Shown: positions 24,667 to 33,668, numbered from the stretch's first letter. The stretch: DNA of 64,000 bases from Hymenobacter sp. BT730 (GCF_030542105.1 NZ_JAUOFB010000003.1:558001-622000); one strand, 5' to 3'. Notes: generated from the sequence alone by a model not told the origin. Numbers and translations are program-made.

Positions 24667-26061
24667 ATGCGCGCTATGCTGCCTTTCACCAGCCTCCTGC
24701 TGGGCCTTTCGCTTCTGGCTTGCTCTCAGCAGCAACCTCAGACCCCACCTACCGAGCAGACTACTCAAACTCCGGTAGCCGGCAGCTTTCCGGAAACATT
24801 TGAAACCGGTAGTAAAACAGCTTATGCGGAGGGCGACGAGCAGCTAGGCACCGGCACCTGGCATTTTACTGATGCCTTGATTGGCTCTGCCCCTGCCGAC
24901 CATAAAAACGGTACCCACGCTGCCCGCTTGCGAGGTCAGGGCCGTTTGCGCATGAACTTTGATGCCCCGGCAACGGTGCGCACCATTCGCATCAGTGCCG
25001 CCGCATATGGTACCGATGGTGCCAGTACCTGGGAGTTGTGGCTGAGTCAGGATGGCGGCCGCAACTTTGTGCGCCAGGGCCAGCCGGTGCGTACTAGTGG
25101 TCCACGATTGGCGCCCGCTACGTTTTCAGTAGCTGCCACCCGCCCTATCCGGCTGGAAATTCGCAAGACAGATGGCGGTAGTGGGCGCCTGAACCTGGAT
25201 GATATTGCGCTGGAAACTACGGCCAGCAGCGCGTCAATTGCCGGAACGCCGGCGCCTGTCCCTACTCAGCAGCAACCGACCGCAGATGCCATTGTGGTGT
25301 CCCGCGACGACAACATGGCGCTGGGAAACCCCAGCGGGGCCACCGGCAGCTTGGATAATGCCACCAACTACCTCATGGTGAAGCCGCAGTACACCCTCAG
25401 TTACAACGCTATGCGTGGCACACCTAACTGGGTAAGCTGGCATCTCAACCGTGCCTGGATGGGCAGCGCCCCCCGGCAGGACGACTTCCGCCCCGACCCC
25501 GCCCTCCCTCGTCAGTTTTACCAGGTAACGCCCCGCAGCTATTCCGGTGGCGGCTTCGATCGGGGCCACAATTGTCCCTCCGCCGACCGCACCACTGACC
25601 TGGACGACAACTCGGCTACCTTCCTGATGACTAATATGATTCCGCAGGCCGGCAACAATAACCAGCGCACCTGGTCAAAACTGGAGGAATATGCCCGCTC
25701 TCTCGTGCAGCGCGGCAATGAGGTCTATATCATCATGGGCTGCTATGGCAAAGGGGGCACCGGAACCGCAGGCTTCGCAACCACCCTCGATAATGGGCAT
25801 GTAACTGTACCCGCCCGGGTATGGAAAGTGCTGGTAGTTCTGCCAGAAGGCACCGATGATATTATCCGCATTGGCACGGGTAAAGCCCGCATTATTGCGG
25901 TAGATACGCCTAATGACCAAAGCGTTAACCCCGACTGGAGCCGCTACCGGGTTTCAGTAGATGCCATTGAGAATGCCACCGGTCTGGATTTACTTAGCAA
26001 GCTGCCTACAGTCGTGCAGGAACGGCTGGAAAGCCAGATAGATACCGGAAATACCCGCTAG
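24667..26061 (+). CDS. Exported DNA/RNA non-specific endonuclease (NUC1 family) lipoprotein
   Basis: This 464-residue protein has a lipoprotein signal peptide with lipobox LLAC (PFTSLLLGLSLLACSQQQ). A Gln/Thr/Pro linker and a jelly-roll-like domain of about 140 residues follow (FPETFETGSKTAY ... LNLDDIALE). The C-terminal nuclease domain carries the DRGH motif (Asp298-Arg-Gly-His301) and the magnesium-binding Asn segment near MIPQAGNNNQRTW. NUC1 enzymes cut single- and double-stranded DNA and RNA. It should act outside the cytoplasm, for defence, nutrient nucleic acids or biofilm turnover. A NuiA-like inhibitor domain is encoded about 4 kb downstream. Confidence 0.9.
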   Translation: MRAMLPFTSLLLGLSLLACSQQQPQTPPTEQTTQTPVAGSFPETFETGSKTAYAEGDEQLGTGTWHFTDALIGSAPADHKNGTHAARLRGQGRLRMNFDAPATVRTIRISAAAYGTDGASTWELWLSQDGGRNFVRQGQPVRTSGPRLAPATFSVAATRPIRLEIRKTDGGSGRLNLDDIALETTASSASIAGTPAPVPTQQQPTADAIVVSRDDNMALGNPSGATGSLDNATNYLMVKPQYTLSYNAMRGTPNWVSWHLNRAWMGSAPRQDDFRPDPALPRQFYQVTPRSYSGGGFDRGHNCPSADRTTDLDDNSATFLMTNMIPQAGNNNQRTWSKLEEYARSLVQRGNEVYIIMGCYGKGGTGTAGFATTLDNGHVTVPARVWKVLVVLPEGTDDIIRIGTGKARIIAVDTPNDQSVNPDWSRYRVSVDAIENATGLDLLSKLPTVVQERLESQIDTGNTR

Positions 26062-26279
26062 CTATTTTGGACTTCCGGCATGCCGCCTCCTGTATACCTG
26101 TCTTAGCTACCATGGCTTGCTTTCAAGTGTACAAGGTATGTCAATAGCTAGGCGAGGGGTTCTGTTCCCAGGTACCTTTCCTGATAAATTTCATTAATTG
26201 TGCTATTCCTTTATTTAATTATTTACTTTGATAATCAATCAGTTGCTTTAATTATTCAGGTTTCATAAAACATCGACCG

Positions 26280-26287
26280 TACCTTGC
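26280..26287 (+). promoter_or_regulatory. Possible -7 box (TACCTTGC) of the DUF5686 gene
   Basis: It matches TAnnTTTG except at the last two bases. The same string TACCTTGCAC occurs upstream of the aminopeptidase gene, which supports a shared promoter type. The rest of the gap 26062-26279 is AT-rich with no gene seen. Confidence 0.35.
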
Positions 26288-26323
26288 ACGATTGATTTAG
26301 AAGTACGTTGGATTTAGGTGCGC

Positions 26324-28831
26324 ATGCAAAAGTTTACTCTATTAGGAATACTGTTCTATCTACTGACAGCTCCTGCTTCATTTGCCCAAAAAATTGTATT
26401 TAGCGGTCAAATTACAGAAGCCGCTAATGGGCAGCCAGTGCCATTTGCATCGGTATTTGTGCGTGGCACCAGCTTTGGAATCACGGCTGATGAAAATGGC
26501 CGCTTTCAGTTGAGTGTTCCCCACTCCGTTGATTCTCTGACGGCTGGCGCGGTGGGCTTTCGGCCGCTGAGCCGGCGCGTTTCGCGGCAGCCGCAGCAAA
26601 CCATCAGCTTCGCCCTGAAAAGCAGTTCATTTTCGCTGGGCGAGGTAACGGTACACGGCGGTGAGAATCCGGCCTTTGCCATTTTGCGCAAAGTACAGGC
26701 CCATAAGAAGGAGCATGATAAAGCCCAACTAACTTCATTTGAGTTTGATAGCTACAACCGGGTCGAGGTTTCTCTTTCTGATGTGACAGCCCGCCTGGCC
26801 AAACAGAAGGTTATCCGCGACATGACTTCTGTAGCACAAACGGTGGGCGAAATGGAGCGTAATGCCAGCGGTAAGCCCACCGTGCCGGTTTTTGCTTCTG
26901 AGGTGCTTTCGCGCTATTATGTGCGGCACCGGCCCACCCGGGAGCGGGAAGACATCCGGCACTCCCAGCTACATGGGGTAGCCCCACGGGATGGGTCCGT
27001 GTTGTCGCAAGTGCTGGGCTCCTCGTTTCAGGATTACGATTTCTACCCCAACTGGCAGATTGTGATGGGGAAAGATTTCATTTCTCCCATTGCGGAAGGC
27101 TGGCGCATCACCTACGACTACGACCTGGAGGACTCCGTGATGATAGGCCAGGACCGGTGCTATCAGCTGAAAGTATTTCCACGTCGCCCCCAGGACCTGG
27201 CTTTCACCGGGCGTATCTGGATTACAATGCAGGACTATGCTTTGCGCCGCGTAGATCTGAGTGTTGACCCTAAGGCCAACATTAACTTCGTGGATCAGAT
27301 ACGGGTATTCCAGGATCTGGCACCTACCCCGGCTGGGCCCTGGTTGCCGCAGCGTACGCGCGTAGTAGTGGGCCTTAAACCCAATAAAAAGCAAACCGGC
27401 CTGCTGGTTCGCTTCAATACCGTAAACTCCAACTTCGCCACGGACCAACCGCATGAAGCCAAGTTTTATGACCAACCCTTTGCCTCTGCAGTAGATGCCC
27501 TGGAGGTACCGGCCGGGTTCTGGAATCAGCACCGACCTGATACCCTGTCGGCGCAGGAGGTACGTACCCTTACGGCGCTGGATTCGGTTGGGAAACTCCG
27601 CTCGGTACGCTCGGCGCTGGAGTTAGCCGATTTACTGGTGACGGGCTACAAGCAAGTAGGTAAGCTGGAGGTGGGCCCTATTCCCAGCCTTTATACCTAC
27701 AACAATGTGGAAGGGAGTCGCCTGCAGGTAGGCTTCCGCACCACCGGCGACCTGAATCCCAACTGGTTTGCGCGCACTTACCTGGCTTACGGCACCAAAG
27801 ACCGGGACGTGAAATACGGCCTTTCCGCTTACCGCATTATGTCCCGGCGCAACTGGACGCTTCTGCGTCTTGAGCGCAGCCACGATGTAGACCAGGTGGC
27901 CCTGCTGGATAACGACTACGCCATTGAAAACCCGCTTTTTGATGCCGCCGTACGCTTTGGAAATATTAAACCGGGCCGGCCGCTGTGGCGGGATGTTACC
28001 GGACTCTCGGCGCAGTCAGACCTGTTTCACGGCTTCACGCAGAAGCTCACGCTGCGCCACCAGCGCTTCGATCCGCTCTACGATTTCGCCTATTACACCA
28101 GCGACCTGCACCAGCCCGGCGCACCTACGGCCGATAAGTTTTCCTTATCAGAAGTTATTCTGGAGTCGCGCTATGCTCCGGATGAAGTCCTGATTCAGAA
28201 CAAGAACCGCCGGTATGCAGTAGGGCTGCGGAAGTGGCCCGTGTTTACCTTCCGCTACACGCTGGGCATTGATAATGTACTGGGTAGCGACTTCCACTAT
28301 CAGAAATTTAACCTGCTGGTGTCCCAGAGCCTGCCGCTGGGCCAGTTGGGCCGCACCGAGTATACGCTGGACGCGGGCTACATTCCCAGCACGGTGCCCT
28401 ACCCTGTGCTGAAAACGCACCTGGGCAATGAGTCGCCGATATATACCAGTAATGCCTACAACCTCATGCGGTACTTTGAGTTTGTGAGCGACCGGTATGC
28501 TTCCCTGCACGCCGAGCACTACTTTGAAGGGCTGTTCATCAACTCGGTACCCCTATTGAAAAAACTGGACTGGCGTCTGCTGGCCTCAGCCAATGTGTTA
28601 TATGGCGGCGTAAGTGAAGCCAACTGCCGGGCTACCCCCACTGTGGACGCTCAGGGCCAGGACCTGCCTACTTTCCGCCCGCTGGGCACGGCGCCGTACA
28701 TAGAAATGGGCTATGGCATCGAGAATATCTTCAAGGTTTTGCGTGTCGATTTCATCCACCGACTCACCTATCTGGATAATCCGGGGGCCAAAAGTTTCGG
28801 CGTAAAAGTGTGCGCTCAGTTTAAGCTGTAG
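26324..28831 (+). CDS. DUF5686 / carboxypeptidase-regulatory-like outer-membrane protein
   Basis: This 835-residue exported protein has a signal peptide (MQKFTLLGILFYLLTAPASFAQ). The next 90 residues form a carboxypeptidase-D-regulatory-like beta domain (FSGQITEAANGQPVPFASVF, GITADENGRFQLSVP) as in TonB-linked receptors. The long remainder is the DUF5686 region, strand-rich and ending in a probable barrel (KSFGVKVCAQFKL). Such proteins are typical of Bacteroidota outer membranes; function unknown. The first codon of the longest frame is GTG two codons upstream; the ATG is preferred. It is a single transcription unit ended by a hairpin. Confidence 0.85.
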   Translation: MQKFTLLGILFYLLTAPASFAQKIVFSGQITEAANGQPVPFASVFVRGTSFGITADENGRFQLSVPHSVDSLTAGAVGFRPLSRRVSRQPQQTISFALKSSSFSLGEVTVHGGENPAFAILRKVQAHKKEHDKAQLTSFEFDSYNRVEVSLSDVTARLAKQKVIRDMTSVAQTVGEMERNASGKPTVPVFASEVLSRYYVRHRPTREREDIRHSQLHGVAPRDGSVLSQVLGSSFQDYDFYPNWQIVMGKDFISPIAEGWRITYDYDLEDSVMIGQDRCYQLKVFPRRPQDLAFTGRIWITMQDYALRRVDLSVDPKANINFVDQIRVFQDLAPTPAGPWLPQRTRVVVGLKPNKKQTGLLVRFNTVNSNFATDQPHEAKFYDQPFASAVDALEVPAGFWNQHRPDTLSAQEVRTLTALDSVGKLRSVRSALELADLLVTGYKQVGKLEVGPIPSLYTYNNVEGSRLQVGFRTTGDLNPNWFARTYLAYGTKDRDVKYGLSAYRIMSRRNWTLLRLERSHDVDQVALLDNDYAIENPLFDAAVRFGNIKPGRPLWRDVTGLSAQSDLFHGFTQKLTLRHQRFDPLYDFAYYTSDLHQPGAPTADKFSLSEVILESRYAPDEVLIQNKNRRYAVGLRKWPVFTFRYTLGIDNVLGSDFHYQKFNLLVSQSLPLGQLGRTEYTLDAGYIPSTVPYPVLKTHLGNESPIYTSNAYNLMRYFEFVSDRYASLHAEHYFEGLFINSVPLLKKLDWRLLASANVLYGGVSEANCRATPTVDAQGQDLPTFRPLGTAPYIEMGYGIENIFKVLRVDFIHRLTYLDNPGAKSFGVKVCAQFKL

Positions 28832-28851
28832 CCAAAACGCTGCCTATATCT

Positions 28852-28892
28852 GTTGCCCCAACGTGCCGCCACGTTGGGGCAACCGTTTTTTA
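28852..28892 (+). terminator. Intrinsic terminator with 14-bp perfect stem
   Basis: The arms 28852-28865 and 28870-28883 pair exactly and are followed by CGTTTTTT. It ends the DUF5686 gene. Confidence 0.92.
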
Positions 28893-28936
28893 GACTGAAA
28901 CTGTAATTTGCCGCATCCTTCCTTTTCCCGCGGCCC

Positions 28937-29968
28937 ATGTCTAACGAAAACATTTACACCGCCCGTCAGCAGCACATCCTGCTTATTGTATGTCTGGTGG
29001 GGCTGGCTGCCCTTATTCTGGTGGGCCTGGGTAGCTACACTACGGCCTTTTTAGGCTCGGGCATTTTGTATGTGGTATTCCGCCCGTGGTTTCAGAAGCT
29101 GGTAAACGAGCGGGGCTGGAATAAGCAGTTTGTCTCGGCTTTCCTGCTCACTTTCGCCTTTGTAGTTATTATTCTGCCGTTCACTGCCCTCACCTTCATG
29201 CTGGTGGACCGCATCCGGCAGTACGCGCAGGACACCAGCCAGATTATGGCCGTGCTGCACCGGGTAGAGCAGCTCATTGGCTACACCTTTACCTCGGAGC
29301 AAAACGTGCGCACTATTGTGCAGCAGAGCATGAGCTGGCTGAGTCAGCGCATTCCGTCCCTGGCCAGCGGGCTGCTGCATTTCACGGTGGTAATTGGCCT
29401 GATGCTGTTTGCGCTGTATTTCATGTTCATTGAGGAGGCCGCCTTTCTGCGCGGGCTGCACCGCTACCTGCCCTTCCGGCCCGGCACGCTGCGCGAAATG
29501 GGTGAGTCTCTTAAAAACAATGTGAATGCCAACGTCATCGGGTCGGCGCTAATTTCCATAGTCCAGGCTATTCTGACGGGGGCAGCGCTTTGGTTTTTTG
29601 GTGTGAGCGATGCTGATTTCTGGGGGGTGGTGGCTTTCTTTATGGCTTTTATTCCTGTGTTGGGCACTCCGCTGGTTTGGGGCCCCGCCGCCATCATTAA
29701 AATTGCGCAGGGCGAAACTTCTCAGGGAGTAGGCCTGCTGCTGGTGGGAGTTATCGTTATCATGAACATAGACAACCTGCTACGCATTGTGCTGGCTAAG
29801 CGCATCGGGGATATTCACCCGCTCATCACGCTGGCCGGGGTGGTGCTGGGCGTTGAGATTTTCGGCATTCTGGGACTGGTACTCGGGCCTTTGCTCCTAT
29901 CCTATTTTATCGTGCTGACCAAAGTATTTGAGCGCGAAAACCGCATCCGGAGGGAGTCCGGCATTTGA
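28937..29968 (+). CDS. AI-2E family transporter (PerM/TqsA-like)
   Basis: This is a polytopic membrane protein of 343 residues with about eight helices. The first pairs lie at 13-55, a long soluble helical segment at about 90-140, and the conserved end ITLAGVVLGVEIFGILGLVLGPLLLSYF at about 295-322. The family covers autoinducer-2 exporters and Na+(Li+)/H+ antiporters, so the substrate cannot be assigned. It lies alone between two terminators. Confidence 0.88.
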   Translation: MSNENIYTARQQHILLIVCLVGLAALILVGLGSYTTAFLGSGILYVVFRPWFQKLVNERGWNKQFVSAFLLTFAFVVIILPFTALTFMLVDRIRQYAQDTSQIMAVLHRVEQLIGYTFTSEQNVRTIVQQSMSWLSQRIPSLASGLLHFTVVIGLMLFALYFMFIEEAAFLRGLHRYLPFRPGTLREMGESLKNNVNANVIGSALISIVQAILTGAALWFFGVSDADFWGVVAFFMAFIPVLGTPLVWGPAAIIKIAQGETSQGVGLLLVGVIVIMNIDNLLRIVLAKRIGDIHPLITLAGVVLGVEIFGILGLVLGPLLLSYFIVLTKVFERENRIRRESGI

Positions 29969-29990
29969 TTTCAGACTACTACTCCTAGGC

Positions 29991-30040
29991 TATTCAACAA
30001 AGAAGACCACCTTTCCCAAGGTGGTCTTCTTTGTTGAATA
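29991..30040. terminator. Bidirectional terminator with 23-bp perfect stem
   Basis: The arms 29991-30013 and 30018-30040 are exact complements with a TCCC loop. It lies between the convergent permease and HIT genes. Confidence 0.9.
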
Positions 30041-30065
30041 GTATCGGGCGGTTGCCTTCCTCATT

Positions 30066-30929
30066 CTATGTTTCCGTCAGTACGGTTTTGAAGCCAGCCA
30101 GCTTTCCGTTATCGGTTTTGCCCAGGGCATATACAGCTACCTGGGGTCCAGCGCCTAGCCGATACACTTTTACGTCCTGCAGCTCCTGTTTCAGGAACAT
30201 TTGTAGGGCCTTGAAGCGGTTAGCCAGCGCCGGGTCGCCCAGCACGCCATCATCGGCAGTGTGGTTGCGAAGAAAATAAGTAAGTTCTTGAGTTTCTACT
30301 TTAGTGTCATCGGGTTTGCCAACCAGCTTCATCAGGGCTTTATCCGTCAATGCTCCATCCGGGGCGGCCAGGCTAACGGCTTCCAGCGGCGCATCTGATT
30401 CGCTTATGTAAAACAGCCCTTTGGTAAGCTGTTGGAGCTGGGCTAGAGTAGCATCTGTCTCCGCAGGCGCCTTCTCCTCACTGCCTGTAGCTTTAGAAGC
30501 AGCTACTTTTTTATCATCATTTGCCAGACCATTATCCGGCACTTTGGCGGCAATGGCGGCGGCCAACTCCTTCATGCGCTCCTCAGCCACCTTAATCTTG
30601 GGGTTGGCAAAGTTCATATCCGAAACCTTGTGCATCGGTATTAGGTGAATGTGCGCGTGGGGCACTTCCAGCCCAATTACGGCTACTCCAATGCGCCGGC
30701 AGGGCACGGCAGCCTGCACTCCATTTGCTACGCGCTGTGCAAACTGGTGCAGGGCAGCCAGCTCAGCAGGTGGCAAGTCAAAAATATAGTCTACCTCTTT
30801 CTTCGGAATCACCAGCGTGTGTCCCTCTACCAGCGGCGTAATGTCAAGAAAGGCCAGGTGATGGTCGTCTTCGGCTACTTTGTAGGCTGGCAGCTCGCCG
30901 GAAACGATGCGCGAGAAGATAGAAGGCAT
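30066..30929 (-). CDS. HIT nucleotide hydrolase fused to a NuiA-like nuclease-inhibitor domain
   Basis: This 287-residue protein has two domains. Residues 1-125 form a HIT (HINT-like) hydrolase with FSRIVSGELPAYKV and the catalytic triad His91-x-His93-x-His95 (PHAHIHLIP); such enzymes cleave nucleoside phosphoramidates. A charged Lys/Ala/Glu linker (126-158) follows. Residues 160-287 resemble NuiA, the inhibitor of the Anabaena nuclease NucA: LTKGLFYISESDAPLEAVSL, then LTDKALMKLVGKPDDTKVE, then DVKVYRLGAGPQVAVYALGK ending AGFKTVLTET. The domains are normally separate proteins. The first ATG giving a normal HIT start is at 30929; an upstream frame start at 31007 adds 26 residues unlike HIT proteins. 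Confidence 0.85.
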   Translation of the reverse strand: MPSIFSRIVSGELPAYKVAEDDHHLAFLDITPLVEGHTLVIPKKEVDYIFDLPPAELAALHQFAQRVANGVQAAVPCRRIGVAVIGLEVPHAHIHLIPMHKVSDMNFANPKIKVAEERMKELAAAIAAKVPDNGLANDDKKVAASKATGSEEKAPAETDATLAQLQQLTKGLFYISESDAPLEAVSLAAPDGALTDKALMKLVGKPDDTKVETQELTYFLRNHTADDGVLGDPALANRFKALQMFLKQELQDVKVYRLGAGPQVAVYALGKTDNGKLAGFKTVLTET

Positions 30930-31043
30930 AGGATGGGCGTTTAGAGTGAATATCAAGAAACCGGAAAAATCAAGCCTAAAGAAGTGGCCCGTCAACTCCT
31001 GGTTCATGGGGCAGCAAGGTGAGGCTTCAGGCCCGAAAATGCA

Positions 31044-31077
31044 AAGAGGCCAGGCCGCATACGCAGCCTGGCCTCTT
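31044..31077 (-). terminator. Hairpin downstream of greA
   Basis: The arms 31044-31055 and 31066-31077 form a 12-bp perfect stem with a 10-nt loop. On the minus strand it is followed by a broken T run. It probably ends the greA transcript. Confidence 0.65.
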
Positions 31078-31126
31078 GTAGATTAGTTTTTAAGCGCGGC
31101 AGTAGTAGCTCCGCACTTCAACCCGA

Positions 31127-31600
31127 CTAACGGGAAATTTCCAGAATCTCGAACTGCAACTTGCCAGCGGGCACAGTAATTTCGGCCGTATCACCAGCGG
31201 ATTTGCCCAGCAGACCTTTACCAATCGGCGACTTCACGGAAATCTTACCGGCGGCCAGGTTGGCTTCTTCCTCAGCTACCAGTGTGTAGTCGAGCACCAT
31301 GTTGTTTTTCAGATTCTTCAGCTTCACCTTGCTCATAATGAGCACTTTGGTAGCATCCAGGTTGCTTTCGTCCAGCAGACGAGCGTTGCCCAATACTTCC
31401 TCCAGCTTGGAAATTTTCAGTTCCAGGTGACCCTGCGACTCCTTGGCGGCGTCATACTCGGCATTCTCGCTCAGGTCGCCCTTGTCGCGTGCTTCAGCCA
31501 GCTGGCGGGCGGCCTCGGCGCGGCCGCGGATTTTGAGGTCCTGCAGTTCGTCCTTGAGTCTTTGCAGGCCTTCCGGGGTATAATAGTTGACAGTAGACAT
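31127..31600 (-). CDS. greA: Transcription elongation factor GreA
   Basis: This 157-residue factor rescues stalled RNA polymerase by stimulating cleavage of the nascent RNA. The N-terminal coiled coil (about 10-75) carries the tip residues Asp42 and Glu45 in GDLSENAEYD, which act in the polymerase active centre. The C-terminal FKBP-like domain ends SPIGKGLLGKSAGDTAEITV. The open frame extends 26 codons upstream but contains a promoter box and hairpin there, so this ATG is chosen. The mRNA leader seems to contain a terminator-like hairpin (see that entry), which would allow feedback control. Confidence 0.95.
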   Translation of the reverse strand: MSTVNYYTPEGLQRLKDELQDLKIRGRAEAARQLAEARDKGDLSENAEYDAAKESQGHLELKISKLEEVLGNARLLDESNLDATKVLIMSKVKLKNLKNNMVLDYTLVAEEEANLAAGKISVKSPIGKGLLGKSAGDTAEITVPAGKLQFEILEISR

Positions 31601-31619
31601 GAGCGTGAGATGGTAAGCT

Positions 31620-31659
31620 AAAAAACAAGGAGAACGGTCAGCAGTGCCGACCGTTCTCC
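31620..31659 (-). terminator. Terminator-like hairpin in the greA leader (possible attenuator)
   Basis: On the minus strand, an 11-bp perfect stem (31659-31649 with 31639-31629, 9-nt loop) is followed by TTGTTTTTT (31628-31620). It lies 19 bases before the greA ATG and downstream of a full -7 box. It may stop the hydroxyacid dehydrogenase transcript, attenuate greA, or do both. Confidence 0.8.
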
Positions 31660-31675
31660 CGATACAGGTTTGAGA

Positions 31676-31683
31676 CAAATATA
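31676..31683 (-). promoter_or_regulatory. -7 box (TATATTTG) upstream of greA
   Basis: Full consensus on the minus strand. Transcription from it would begin near 31669, just before the terminator-like hairpin. No clear -33 TTG was seen. Confidence 0.55.
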
Positions 31684-31729
31684 CGAACCTGCCACTAATG
31701 TTGCCATAGGCTGGCTCCCGAAGATTCCT

Positions 31730-32671
31730 TTACGGGCGCAGGAATGCCGCAATTTTATGAGCCAGCACCTGATTAATGCGCTCATACGACTGGTGCGTCC
31801 AGCCCCCAATATGCGGCGACAGCACCACGTTAGGGGCAGTTGCCAGAAACTCGAAGCGTGCATGCTGCTCCGGCGAAAGAGCCGGAAGTTTTTCATTTTC
31901 GAGCACATCCAGGGCCGCGCCCCGCACCTGCCCGCTTTGCAGCGCCCGCACCAGGGCCACGTGGTCCAGCACCTCCCCACGGGCCGTATTTACCAGCCAG
32001 ATAGGGTTCCTGAAGCCGCTCAGCAGCCCTTCATTTACAAAATGATGGTTGGCCGCGAAATACGGAATATGCAGGCTCAGTACTTCGGCCCGGGCTTGCA
32101 GTTCAGCCAGCGTAACGGCACTGGCAAAGCCGCCGGTGTCGCAGAACGGGTCGTGGTCATAGGTCAAAACCGTGCAGCCAAAGGCAGCCAGGCGGCGCGC
32201 AAAGGCCTTGCCCATGTGCCCGCACCCGAGGATGCCCACGGTTTTGCTGCCCAGCTCCTCGCCGCGGTTGGCCTCGCGGCGCCACTGTCCCTGGCGTACT
32301 TCCTGGTCGGCGCGAGTGATGTTGCGCAGCAGCGCCAAGAGCAAGCCCAATGTATATTCACCCACGGCGTCGCGGTTACCTTCCGGCGCGTTCAGCAGGG
32401 TAACCCCGGCAGCTATAAGGGCATCCTCGTCAATGTTATCCACCCCGGCCCCGGCCCGGGCCACGTAGCGCAGCTGGGGACCGTGGGCGAGCAACGCGGC
32501 CGTAATGCGCAGCTTGCTGCGCACCATCAGGCCGTCGTAGGGGTGGGCGGCCAGGGCGGCGGGTACTTCGGCCGCGGTCAGATCAGGTCGGTAATGCAGC
32601 TTCACCCCTATTTCTGCCATATAATCGGGCAGGCTGGGGTGCATTTCATCGATAACTAGACAGAGAGACAC
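31730..32671 (-). CDS. D-isomer 2-hydroxyacid dehydrogenase (phosphoglycerate-dehydrogenase-like)
   Basis: This NAD-dependent enzyme has 313 residues. The nucleotide site is VGILGCGHMGKAFARRL (about 145-161), and the catalytic trio is Arg in NTARGEVLD, Glu in LDVLENEK and His in LSPHIGGWT. It lacks the C-terminal ACT domain of regulated SerA proteins, so it may be a short SerA or another 2-hydroxyacid dehydrogenase. The start is GTG. No other serine-pathway gene is adjacent. It lies between rsmA and greA on the same strand. Confidence 0.9.
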   Translation of the reverse strand: MSLCLVIDEMHPSLPDYMAEIGVKLHYRPDLTAAEVPAALAAHPYDGLMVRSKLRITAALLAHGPQLRYVARAGAGVDNIDEDALIAAGVTLLNAPEGNRDAVGEYTLGLLLALLRNITRADQEVRQGQWRREANRGEELGSKTVGILGCGHMGKAFARRLAAFGCTVLTYDHDPFCDTGGFASAVTLAELQARAEVLSLHIPYFAANHHFVNEGLLSGFRNPIWLVNTARGEVLDHVALVRALQSGQVRGAALDVLENEKLPALSPEQHARFEFLATAPNVVLSPHIGGWTHQSYERINQVLAHKIAAFLRP

Positions 32672-32730
32672 TGGCTGAATTTTCTACAACTATTGATGAA
32701 GTATGCGGTAACGGTGGCGGGAGAAACCAG

Positions 32731-33522
32731 CTAATCGTTGTGCCGGAATTTCTCCACGTGCTGCGTCAGGCCCACAAAATCAGCCACGCTCAGCTGCTCC
32801 GCCCGCTTCTCAAAAATGGAGTCTGTAGTATTCTCTGGCAGCATGCCAAAGGGCTTTAAGGCATTGCGTAGCGTTTTGCGGCGGGTGGAAAAGGCCTGTT
32901 TTACTACTTTAAAGAACAGCTTCTCGTCGCAGTCCAACTTTTCGGTGGTGTTGCGGGTGAGGCGAATAACGGCCGACTGCACCTTGGGTGGCGGGTTGAA
33001 CACGTGCGGCGGCACCGTAAACAGGTACTCTATTTTATAGTAAGCCTGCAAAAGCACGCTCAGAATGCCGTAGGTTTTGGTGCCGGGACCTTCCGCCAAG
33101 CGGTCAGCTACTTCCTTCTGAATCATGCCTACTACCTCGCGCACCTGCTGCCGGTGAGCCAGCACCTGAAAGTAAATCTGGGTGCTGATGTTGTAGGGAA
33201 AGTTACCAATGATGCTGATGGGCTGATCATTATAGAGCTTACCCAGATCCATCTTCAGAAAGTCGGCGGAATGAATGCGGCCATCCAACGAAGGGAAATG
33301 CTGCTGCAGATAAGCCACTGATTCGCGGTCAATTTCTACTACCGACGTGCGGTACTCCGTGTGCTGCAGTAAAGTACCCGTCAGCACGCCCATGCCCGGG
33401 CCAATTTCCAGCACCTCGGTTACGCCATCGGGCAGCTGCAACGACTCCACAATGCGTCGCGCAATGTTTGGATCGGCCAGAAAGTGTTGACCGAGGTGTT
33501 TTTTGGCTTTAACTGAATCCAT
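32731..33522 (-). CDS. rsmA: 16S rRNA (adenine1518/1519-N6) dimethyltransferase
   Basis: This 263-residue methyltransferase (RsmA/KsgA) dimethylates two adjacent adenines near the 3' end of 16S rRNA late in small-subunit assembly. It shows the start KAKKHLGQHFL, the SAM-binding EVLEIGPGMGVLT, and the catalytic NFPYNIS. The open frame reaches 33618 but the ATG at 33522 gives the conserved N-terminus. It is divergent from the aminopeptidase gene. Confidence 0.95.
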   Translation of the reverse strand: MDSVKAKKHLGQHFLADPNIARRIVESLQLPDGVTEVLEIGPGMGVLTGTLLQHTEYRTSVVEIDRESVAYLQQHFPSLDGRIHSADFLKMDLGKLYNDQPISIIGNFPYNISTQIYFQVLAHRQQVREVVGMIQKEVADRLAEGPGTKTYGILSVLLQAYYKIEYLFTVPPHVFNPPPKVQSAVIRLTRNTTEKLDCDEKLFFKVVKQAFSTRRKTLRNALKPFGMLPENTTDSIFEKRAEQLSVADFVGLTQHVEKFRHND

Positions 33523-33660
33523 TTTCAGGGAAGGTAAGGCGTGGGATGAGGCGGCAGGCCGTAGAGTACGTATGTAGCATTCTGGTGAGCAAACTGGGGA
33601 AGAAGGCACGCTACTCAAGTCAGCCTTTCTCGTACCAGCATCTCACTTCTGTAAAACAGC

Positions 33661-33668
33661 TACCTTGC
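33661..33668 (+). promoter_or_regulatory. Possible -7 box (TACCTTGC) of the aminopeptidase gene
   Basis: Near match to TAnnTTTG, 24 bases before the ATG at 33693, inside the longer open frame. Confidence 0.4.

Noticed and set aside
31670..32659. 329-codon open frame on the plus strand opposite the hydroxyacid dehydrogenase gene
   Set aside because: The minus strand carries all the catalytic motifs of the dehydrogenase family; the antisense product is low complexity.
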